Source: Protea cynaroides (taxonomy: Eukaryota; Streptophyta; Magnoliopsida; Proteales; Proteaceae). Taken from it: a DNA stretch of 64,000 nt. The DNA lies in the NCBI GenBank assembly GCA_028583415.1, contig CM053266.1, positions 41,845,758-41,909,757 on the forward strand, read 5' to 3'. Each line of letters opens with the position of its first letter. Position 1 is the stretch's first letter. Made by a program: the position numbers and the translations under genes. Of this stretch, positions 55,697 to 64,000 are shown in pieces. A model generated the notes under the pieces. The model was not told where the DNA came from, ran no database searches, and worked only from the letters and a program-made list of their open reading frames with translations.

Positions 55697-57957
55697 ATGT
55701 GGGTGGTACTCTCTTTGTTGCTTCTATGCTCTTCAGCCTTCACAAGTCCTCTTGCCCTTGCAGTTGAAGTGACATATTTTGACGGTAATGTCTTCTTCAA
55801 TCTCTCATTGTGTTAGGTTTTTCTGTTTTTGCTAGTTCTATTTCCTTTTTAACATGCTGTTGTTCCAATGTGGTTCCTGTTTTATTTTCTACTTTCCTTT
55901 TCATCTTTCTAATGGCTATAAGTAATTCCAATGTGGTTTCTGTGTTTTTTCTTTTGCTCTGTTAGTTGCATTTCTGTGATATTTCTAGCTCTTGTATTGC
56001 TGAGTTAGGCCTCTGGTGGGTTTTATTTTTACTCCATATAGACTATAGTGCTGTTCTGGTGTCCTAAGCTGTTAACTTGAGTTGTTTTCCTCTGGGTCCT
56101 CTCCATTTTGAGCTGTTGATGATTTGCAGAGCCCCTCATCGAGTTGTTTCATTTTCTTTGCTTCTTTTACTCAGTTTATCTGTTTAGGTACTTTCATTTA
56201 CAGGAATCTTGGCTCATTCTTTTATATCTGATGTTCTAGAAGACTTATTGAGTTGAGTTTGGTTCCTTCATCTTCTTTCCTTTCTCACTCCGTTTTTCAG
56301 TTTAGGTATTTGGTTTAAGGATCTATTTTTCCTTGTTAAACGTGATATTCTTGACCATTTCTTCAGTTCTGCTTCTTTGGTTCCTACACATTTTAAACTG
56401 TTCTTAAGGTCCTAAGGTTTTCATTATTTTAATTTTTCATTTTCTTTTCTTCTTTTGCTCTGTTTCTTTACTTGGGTATTATTTTTTGCAGAGATTTCTT
56501 CTCATTTCCCCTCTACATTTTTTTTTTTTTGCTGTTCTTGATTTTGTCACTGCTCAGAGTGGGGTTTATTCATTGTCATACTTCACACTTCTTCCTTCTT
56601 TTGAGTACTGTCATTTACAGCATTTCTGTCATCTTCGAGGGGACTTAGGAATGAGTTTCTGCTGTTTTGGTGTTTTTTTTTCTTGCTTTTCTCATTACTG
56701 ATACCTCTTTATTCTTCTCCGGCTCTTAGGTTTTCTCCCAAATGGCAACTTTGAAGAAGGACCCAAGCCAACAGACCTTAACAAAACAGTCATCAAGGGA
56801 AAGTACTCATTACCCAAATGGGAAATCAGTGGCCTTGTTGAGTATATCTCTAATGGTCCGCAACCCGGTGGCATGTATTTTGCCGTTGCTCATGGTGTTC
56901 ATGCGGTAAGGCTTGGCAATGATGCCACAATCTCCCAAAGCATACCAGTAAAACCAGGTTCTCTTTACTCTCTCACATTTGGTGCTTCAAGGACATGTGC
57001 ACAGGAGGAGGTGTTAAGGGTCTCAGTTCCTCCCCTAACAGGGGACCTCCCTCTTCAAACATTGTACAGTAGCAATGGAGGTGACACTTATGCCTGGGGA
57101 TTCAGGGCTACATCTAAGGTTGCTAAGGTGATATTCCACAACCCAGGTATTCAAGAGGATCCTGCTTGTGGACCTCTCTTGGATGTAGTTGCCATTAAAG
57201 AGTTTTATCCTCCCATGCCCACAAGAGGTATATGAACATTTCTTTATGCTCACTGATCTCTATTTGTCTGTGTATGTTAGGAGACTGAATGTCTGAATTC
57301 ATATCTCTTTGAGTTTGTACTTCCCAATCTGTTTCTTTATTCTATGCTTTCATTTGGTGTTCTTTCTCATTTGGTTTTGTATTTCAATCTCAAATTTGAT
57401 AATTTGGCTGATTTAATTCACAATGTCTTGCAGTCAACTTGATTAAGAACGGAGATTTTGAAGAAGGTCCTCATCTTTTCCATAACTCCACCAATGGTGT
57501 TCTCCTTCCCCCAAGGCAACTAGATCTCACGTCGCCGCTCCCTGGGTGGATCATTGAATCCCTGAAAGCTGTGAAATACATAGACTCGGAGCATTTCAGT
57601 GTTCCCTACGGAAAGGCAGCAGTTGAGCTGGTTGCAGGCAGGGAAAGTGCGATTGCCCAAATCTTGAGAACGACCCCAGGAAAACTGTATAATGTTACTT
57701 TCACAGTTGGAGATGCGAAGAATGGTTGCCATGGATCCATGATGGTTGAAGCTTTTGCAGGAAAAGAGACCCTGAAAGTTCCCTACAAGTCCCATGGAAA
57801 GGGTGGGTTCAAGGCTGCTAGTTTCAAGTTCACAGCAGTTGCACCGAGGACAAGGCTAACATTCTACAGCTCCTTTTATCATACAAGGATTGATGACATT
57901 GGATCTCTCTGTGGCCCAATTTTGGATCAAGTTAAGGTGTTGTCTGTTAAGCATTAG
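55697..57957 (+). CDS. DUF642 cell-wall protein, 369 aa
   Basis: Three exons: 55697-55784, 56730-57227 and 57434-57957. All introns are GT-AG, and both junctions split a codon after its first base. The product is a secreted plant cell-wall protein of the DUF642 family (tandem galactose-binding-like domains). Members are reported to bind cell-wall polysaccharides and to influence pectin methylesterase activity. A signal peptide (MWVVLSLLLLCSSAF...) is followed by domain 1 (FLPNGNFEEGP, VEYIS, AVRLGNDA, RTCAQEE, YSSNGGDTYAWGF, HNPGIQEDPACGPLLD) and domain 2 (LIKNGDFEEGP, SPLPGWIIESLKAVKYID, ELVAGRESAIAQ, CHGSMMVEAFAGKETLKVPY, SLCGPILDQVKV). Length and motifs are those of the family. The repeated NG-FEEGP and DPACGP/SLCGP boxes show the internal duplication. 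Intact, likely functional. Confidence 0.96.
55785..56729 (+). other. Intron 1 of the DUF642 gene
   Basis: 945 bp, GTAATG donor and CTCTTAG acceptor, strongly T-rich throughout, as is normal for plant introns. Open frames in it (56486-56701) are not coding. Confidence 0.9.
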
Positions 57958-58233
57958 CTATTGCCATCATCACCTACTTAAAAATCATGAATGGTTTGAA
58001 TTATATCTGTTAGATTCTGTTTTTGTATACTTGATCACCTGGCAATGGTGGGACTTCATTCCTGGGTGTCTAGCAATTCCTATGGTATGTAAAGGTTAGA
58101 GTGGAAGAGAACTCTATTTATGAACTGCTTTAAGATAGTTACTTGTGTTTATCATCATCAAAATACAAGAAGTTTCAGGTTTTTTTTGCAACAGGCCGGT
58201 CTACTTCTTGCTAATGTCCAATCCAAATTAAGC

Positions 58234-58239
58234 AATAAA
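58234..58239 (+). terminator. Poly(A) signal candidate of the DUF642 gene
   Basis: AATAAA in aagcaataaaaagatc, 277 bp after the stop codon, on the gene's strand. Confidence 0.5.
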
Positions 58240-59724
58240 AAGATCATACTTACTGTTTGTGTGCCAAACTGACCTCCTGCTTTGTTTCAAGCATCCCCTG
58301 CAAGCATGCTAGTATGAAATGATCTCCATGAACTTGTTTAGGATGATGAAATGCATCCCCATAAATTTGCTCAGGATGGAATGCATCTGCATAAGGATTT
58401 TATCAGCAGCATAAATTCAAATCTGTTCTCCCGGAAATGGGAATTGGGTGAGTGGATGGACCAAACGAAGTTGGTGAGGCACCCATTTTCTTGCACTCAT
58501 TACAGTCACTTGTTCTCTAATTCCAATATCCCACAAAGACGGAAAGAAACCCAAAGAGACTTTGTGGAGGTTGTAGAAGATTACATCAGGCCTCTGCAAC
58601 TGCTGTTTTTAATTTTTGTTCAGAATGGTTTGCATGCTTTATATATGCTGACCTACATCTCCTGAATTGAATTTTCGTTTACTGAGGAGATCTAAAATTG
58701 AAAATCTTGAATTACAATAACCTTCTATTGACTCCAAAAATCTTTTTTTTTTATTGAAAACGATATTTTCAATATAATATATCATTTTTATCCAAAAATA
58801 AGGGGCAAAAAAAGTTTAAAGGGAGAGATGGAGGCAAGGTTCTAGTAGTCAGTATCCTCGGATACCAAAGTGATCTGATATCAATATGAATCAGGTATGG
58901 GTCAATGGATGTTTAACACGTGGACAATACGATTAAAAAATGAAAATTTTGTGGCATGTCAAGTCATGGTAAGGTTTTTCATTTGCACGAATTAAACCAC
59001 ATGTGCTCCCCCGCTTGTGTAGGCCCCTTCAATTCCTTTGAGTTTCATTCTTGCCAACACTCTAGGCCAGATATTTAACGCGTTAAAAGCCTTTGACTTG
59101 CTGCTTCCTTTTTTAAATTAGTTAAAGATTTCATTCCTATAATCACTTATTCGTTGAGATAATACCTCACGAGAGTGTTCGGATTTTTTTTTAAAACCAC
59201 ACATACCATTGTTTGGGAGTTTAAAAATGTACTTGCAACTGTGTGAAATCACTGGGGTAAATATACACCTAAGGTTAGTTTGGTTGCTAGAAATTAGAAA
59301 GAACATGAATGAGGTTTTTTAAATTCTAAAAGAAGAAAATTTTTATAACAGTGTCTAACATGACTGTATAAACCACCTTCGTTTCTTACCATATTTAGTA
59401 ATTGTATTTTTAGATGTAATTTTTATTTTACTTTTCAAAATGTGAAGATTTGGATGCAAAGTAAAGTGTAAGTTAATAATCAAATATGAAATGATTTGGA
59501 GTTAATCACATAGTCATGTAATAATATATGATATAATTATTGTAAAAATTTCTTTTTTAAATTTAAAATTTTCATTTTCCTTCTTTTTAATTCTCCTTGC
59601 AACCAATCACAGCTCTAGTAATTAATCCCTTAATTCTAAATTGAAAAGTGATATCAATATATACATGATGACAAAAAAATGTAGACTAAGGAGGAGAATT
59701 AAGTAGAAGTGATTGTCAGAGACC
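58240..59724. other. Intergenic, no gene recognised
   Basis: A short direct repeat (atgaaatgatctccatgaac against atgaaatgcatccccataaa) occurs at 58314-58365. The 58351-58665 frame shows no domain. The rest is AT-rich. Confidence 0.5.
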
Positions 59725-59729
59725 AATGA

Positions 59730-60087
59730 TGCGTTAGGGATGAAAACGCAAACGAGACAAAAATATGAATAACAAGCAAACACACAAACACAAAGATTTA
59801 TCGTGGTTCAGTTTCCAATGTGCCTAGCTACCTCCATCCCATAGAATCAGAGAATTTCTTTATTTATTAAGAAAACTCTACAACTCTCTCCAACTTACAA
59901 AATATTTTTCATTTTGTTCTTTTTCTTATCTAAGGTTTTCCCTATAGAGACAATATATAGGTTTCATAAAAATCATAATCCCACATAATTATAAATTGAC
60001 CCTTGTACATGTAATGGATCTAAACCTAAATTGTAAATACAATTCCAAACTATGTGGATCCCACCAAATATAAGACACAACCCAACA
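59730..60087 (-). mobile_element. Solo LTR related to the 27107-28890 element
   Basis: Shares the order of blocks with the LTRs at 27107 and 28503: cacaaagatttatcgtggtt, ccatagagacaatatataggt-type, aatcataatcccacataatt, and gtggatcccacc-aatataagacac. It ends cccaaca. The flanking repeat aatga (59725-59729 and 60089-60093) fits a 5-bp duplication. No primer site or second LTR is present, so it is a solo LTR made by recombination. Confidence 0.75.
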
Positions 60088-60093
60088 AAATGA

Positions 60094-61060
60094 ACTTCAC
60101 GATCATTAATTCATAGTCCTTATAAGTATGCATATCCGATCGTCCATCTATTCCAATAACACACATCTCAGCTAAATACATGCAATTAATCTAAAAACAG
60201 AATTAAACACATGCAACAAAGTAAACAAACAGGAAAAACACAAAGACGACCTCTTCAATGGATTGAAAAACTCCCCGAAACCGTCAAGGGAGCGGTCGAA
60301 GACAAAGAGTCCAAAACTAACTCCTCCCTCTTTATAAAACGATTAAAGCACCACAAGGTAAGGGATTGGATTTCTAAGATCTGATACTAATTCACTCTCA
60401 TTCTACAATTATCCATCTTTCATTACGATTGTTGTCGTCTAAATCAAACTTAGGCATCAAAGTGGTTTCCATAAATTCAAGTTGGTGGTCTCCATAAATT
60501 CAAGTTGGTGGTCTCTTATATTTATCCTTCCTGTCATTTACTACATAGATTCCAACTTAGGAGATCAACTCAGATTCTGACAACATATTGATATTTCGGA
60601 CTGGATAGAGATCTCAGTTTCTAGTTCTACTTTCCAATTTGGACGGTATTTACAGAAAAGAAAACCGTGGATCAGCTGACCCTTATCAATTTCTCTTATT
60701 AAGTTCCACATGAAACTGTGCACCTTGGTCCGGTCATTTAGCAGCTGCTTTATGGTGGATAATAAATTATTTTGGTTTTACAATTAAGATGGGAAATGGA
60801 ATGAATCGTAGAACTTACTTTTACTAGATTGCGGATATCCCTCCCACGTTTTTCATCCATGGGGAAGGTTTTTACCAATCCAGGTTAATTATTGATGAAT
60901 GAGCTAGATTCAGAGTACATCCATTAATGTGTAAAATCTTTTTTTACCAAAAAAAAATTCAAAGAGTGTAAAATCTTTGAATATTCTTATTTTCATTTTT
61001 TTTTTCTATTATTTAAGGATGAGTGAGATTCAATGTATAGTATGAGGTAGGTGAATTGGC
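60094..61060. other. Intergenic, no gene recognised
   Basis: No coding signal. A tandem repeat of ccataaattcaagttggtgg lies at 60470-60510. Confidence 0.5.
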
Positions 61061-61068
61061 TAGGAGAC

Positions 61069-61076
61069 TATAAATA
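61069..61076 (+). promoter_or_regulatory. TATA box of the defensin-like gene
   Basis: tataaata in gagactataaataccctg, 53 bp before the chosen ATG. This argues against the upstream in-frame ATG at 61051, which lies before the TATA box. Confidence 0.8.
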
Positions 61077-61128
61077 CCCTGAGCTACAATTCAATTTATC
61101 ACTTCAAAACTTTGGTAGAATTGTTACG

Positions 61129-62059
61129 ATGGCGAAGATCTCTCCTATGTTTTTCATCCTCCTTGTCGTCCTTATCGCCTCAGGTTTGCTTTGCAATACA
61201 TGTCTGATTTCTTTTTTATTTCTCAAGTTTTTTTTTCTCCCCTCTTTCACCCTCGTTTCTTACTCTTTGAGGAAAAAAATAATTGCTATGTTAATGATTG
61301 GCAAAAGTTTCCCTCTACGGGCACATCTTCGAAAAATAGGTATACGAGCACCTTTAATTGTGCCACGTGGAAAGTTGATTCAATCTTATTACCATTGGAT
61401 ATCTAGACAATGGTTTGGATTGACCACGTATAAGGTACTCTCTTGTGTAATGGTATTTGGGTTGAAAATTGACCTACAAATACAGGAATCTTGTGGCTTA
61501 CCTATTGGATCATAAATTTTTTAACTTCATCCAACCTACCATGTAACGAAAATAATTAAATTCTTATGTAACAAATGACCCTTTTTTTTCACTCGAACAA
61601 AATTTGAAAGATGACTTAATGACTTGAATTGTTTAAGTAAAAAAATGGTTATTTCAGAAAAAATTTATTTTTTATTTATTTATTTATTTATTTATTTTTC
61701 AATGGGAAAGGCTAAAGGTGGATACAATAACCACAGTAAAAAAAATTTGAAGATATAATTCACAAGTTATATTATTTAAGAAAGGTGGTCAAAGTGTTTA
61801 TTGATTGATTCTCATTTGTTGTTGTGATTGTGCAGTTACAAACATGGTGACCAATGTTGATGCTCTAATCTGCCAAGCTAATTTGGGACTTTGCAAGGAT
61901 CCAGCGGCATGTGCCCCATTGTGCGCGAAAAAGTTCAATGAAGGCGTTGGACAATGTATACCAAATCCAACATCACCCGGGTCAGGTGCCAAGTACTGTT
62001 TCTGCAAATTCATAAGCAGCATTTGTCTACCCCCATTTGAGAGCAGTGCTCCCAAATAA
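61129..62059 (+). CDS. Defensin-like (cysteine-rich) secreted peptide, 92 aa
   Basis: Two exons, 61129-61183 and 61836-62059, with a GT-AG intron after the first base of codon 19. Intron position in the signal peptide is typical of plant defensin-like genes. The precursor has a hydrophobic signal (MFFILLVVLIAS) with likely cleavage near VDA. The mature part has eight Cys spaced C-x6-C-x5-C-x3-C-x10-C-x13-C-x-C-x6-C. The C-x3-C and C-x-C pairs are the signature of the CS-alpha-beta defensin fold. Such peptides act in the apoplast as antimicrobials or as signals in reproduction; which applies here cannot be read from sequence. The gene has its own TATA box and AATAAA, and stands alone. The frame through 61515 reads into the intron and is not real. 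Confidence 0.88.
61184..61835 (+). other. Intron of the defensin-like gene
   Basis: 652 bp, GTTTGC donor and TTGTGCAG acceptor, AT-rich, with a (TTTA)n microsatellite at about 61668-61700. Confidence 0.85.
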
Positions 62060-62097
62060 ACCGTCTGTGTACCCACATTAATGGCAATGCTCCCATG

Positions 62098-62103
62098 AAT
62101 AAA
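62098..62103 (+). terminator. Poly(A) signal candidate of the defensin-like gene
   Basis: AATAAA in catgaataaagatacc, 39 bp after the stop codon. Confidence 0.6.
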
Positions 62104-62866
62104 GATACCTAATTAAATTGGCCTCAATGTTTTCTAATTGTGATATCCATGTGACTCTGTAGTCTTTACAAACATAACTCTATTGTTGCAATAACAAGTG
62201 GAAGTTCTTAACCCCCTTCCCTTCTCCGGGGAGTCATTTGTAGTGGAGTGTAGGAGTAGGGTGCAGGGATGATAGAGTATTGGCGTAAGTCTAGGTGGTT
62301 TGGTGTTCAACTCTCATATCCATTGTTCATGTATTGATATAGATATTGGATTGGACGATTCATATCAGTCTCAACTACCGCGGCTTATCCCAATCTGATA
62401 CCAATTACCCCCATACTTAAGTTCACCCAGGATTACCAGATCTAGGGGGTTGTATCCTTGATCCAATTCAGTTCAACCTGCCTTTTTTTTTTTTTTTTTT
62501 TAATATTCCATTCCAAGTGTCAGCCATCCAACAGATAGGGTTCCTCGTGATGGTCATCCACGGTGACTAGGAATATCAAAAATATAAATATTTAATTTCT
62601 TAATAAAATAAATACTGATCCAATCATAGGATTTGAGCGATTTCAAAAAGGTGCCTTTCCATTTGCATGGAACGGACCAATCCGACCGATTCAAATTAAT
62701 GTCAAATAAATTTTGGAAATCGCTAATCCCACTCCCCCCAAATGCATGCTATATAATCATATTTGGTGGTAATTATAAAAGTTTTCTTAAATTTGAAAAT
62801 TTTCATTTATTTTCTACTTAATTTCCTTCGTAATTACGGAACGCTCAAATTGTGAAGTTTCCTACA
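62104..62866. other. Intergenic, no gene recognised
   Basis: Contains a T homopolymer at 62485-62502 and a MITE-like word (gtgtcagccatccaacag, 62518-62535) similar to the inner arms of the Mutator-type MITEs. No complete element was found. Confidence 0.45.
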
Positions 62867-63351
62867 TGTTGAGGATTGTTTCACATTTGAGATGTTGGAA
62901 TAGTCTCACATTATATAGAGATTAGAATCTTGGATGTCTTAAATATATGAGAGTTTTTCTACTTATAATTAGTTCGAACTTTGAGATAGAAATTTATGAA
63001 CAAGGTATCAGGACTCTCGGTTTCTTCTCATATCCTAACTCAAAAAAAAGATTACAGTCACCCAAAAAGAGGGACTAACCACCTAAAAAAGTGAGACAGG
63101 TCAATCAAGAAAAACCTGTCAAAAAAAAAAAAAAAAAAAAATAGAGATGGCCGATTTGGTACCATTCACCTAATACCATATATACACCACCCAATGTTGG
63201 AATTGCACGTGAGGGGAGTGTTGAGGATTGATCCACATTTGAAATGTTAAGAATATTCTCACATTCCTTAAGAGATTTGAATCTTAGATGTTTTATATAT
63301 AAGATAGTCTCTCTACTTAGAAGTTCGAATTTTGAAAATGAAAATTTGACA
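62867..63351 (+). mobile_element. TRIM retrotransposon copy 3
   Basis: The 5' LTR is 62867-63002 (TGTTGAGGATTG to TATGAACA). It is followed by a degenerate primer site (aggtatcaggac), an interior with cacccaaaaagagggac words and a poly(A) run, a polypurine tract gaggggag, and a 3' LTR at 63219-63351 (TGTTGAGGATTG to TTTGACA). It is the most diverged of the three copies but keeps the TGTTG start that copies 1 and 2 have lost. Confidence 0.85.
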
Positions 63352-64000
63352 TTTTGTTAAAAAATATTGATTGATCTCCCGAGAGTAACACTCTGAAAGT
63401 TCACCATTCATGGTCTGTTTTCCATATGACCATTTTAGTCCTGAATTGATGTGCAATTGATGAGGTGAAAGGTATTTCAGAGTAAATTAGAATGAAAAAA
63501 AAAAAAAATACTTCAGAGTCGAACAGCTTGAATAGATAATTTTATATATAGATCGATTTTTAATTATTTTTTTCGGAAAAAAGTAAAATTGATTCAATAA
63601 CATAATAAAATGAGATACACATGAAACACGTGAGAAGACTTTCATACTACAACAGCTTGTAAGTTAGAAGACGACATTTCATTGCCAATTACACACGTAT
63701 TGGAAAATTTGGAAAGCCAGAAATGCCATCGCCTGTAATGGTCATGCGGCCACCCCTCACCCCGCATTTGTAAGGGCACTTGCAAATTTCACTTATTTTG
63801 ATTAATAGGTTTTGTTACGCTTGATTGAATCTGATTCCCTTGAGGTGATCCAGGCTATTCTGGAGATGGTCTTCTAATGTTTTACATGTTGTGGGTTTAT
63901 CACAGTCACTGTCTTATGTTTGAATTATTAAAAAAGATGTTGTGTAATGAAGGTGGGATGGAACCTAACAGGGGAAGTGATTCTTAATAGGTGATGGTTT
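63352..64000. other. Intergenic to window end, no gene recognised
   Basis: No open frame or repeat was recognised. Confidence 0.45.

Noticed and set aside
58351..58665. 104-codon frame after the DUF642 gene
   Set aside because: No domain, no splice or promoter context, and it begins in a short duplicated AT-rich stretch.
61051..61515. 154-codon frame starting at 61051
   Set aside because: Its ATG lies before the TATA box and the frame runs into the intron. The spliced defensin-like model explains the region better.

Overview
This is a repeat-rich plant nuclear window. Spliced genes with GT-AG introns, plant CC-NBS-LRR genes, a DUF642 cell-wall protein, a defensin-like peptide and a dense mix of plant transposons all point to an angiosperm. 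Nothing seen fixes the species. Intact gene content is low, with four genes likely to be functional: two CC-NBS-LRR (CNL) genes, one DUF642 gene and one defensin-like gene. A third CNL is a pseudogene, and a small secreted-peptide gene survives only as a disrupted 5' fragment.

Layout. 1-4410: decayed Copia (Tork/Tnt1-like) element whose polypurine tract runs into an inverted LTR fragment. 5152-6180: hAT-like non-autonomous element. 7253-9190: tandem duplication with a TRIM in one copy. 9780-14190: CNL gene 1 with conserved flanks and a MITE in its 3' region. 15130-16491: minisatellites and the 3' LTR of an LTR element. 16662-18540: LINE remnant (minus). 19076-19319: Mutator-type MITE. 22360-26590: CNL gene 2. 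27107-28890: non-autonomous LTR element (minus). 31815-33092: hAT-like element and two MITEs. 33112-46772: a TRIM split by a 13-kb LARD-like element (33549-46601) with 4.1-4.3-kb LTRs and a non-coding interior. 46886-47014: signal-peptide exon fused to a truncated Copia (47003-48749). 48750-52928: CNL pseudogene 3 (minus), split by a 2-kb solo LTR. 55697-57957: DUF642 gene. 59730-60087: solo LTR. 61129-62059: defensin-like gene. 62867-63351: third TRIM.

The three CNL copies share coding sequence and several hundred bases of upstream sequence. Genes 1 and 2 also share downstream sequence, so the cluster expanded by duplication of whole transcription units. Genes 1 and 2 have the same two-exon model of exactly 1017 codons. 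Both end in an unusual acidic/basic coiled-coil tail after the LRRs and a last exon coding a single Thr and the stop. The DUF642 and defensin-like genes are secreted proteins with clear TATA boxes and are unrelated to the NLR cluster.

The most informative structure is the nest at 32.8-48.7 kb. The remains of a small secreted-peptide promoter were hit by a MITE, then by a TRIM (5-bp duplication CCCTT), and the TRIM by the LARD (5-bp duplication CATGT). The coding exon is truncated by a Copia fragment, and the LTR of that fragment also truncates the CNL pseudogene. All calls come from reading the sequence; no alignment or database search was run.
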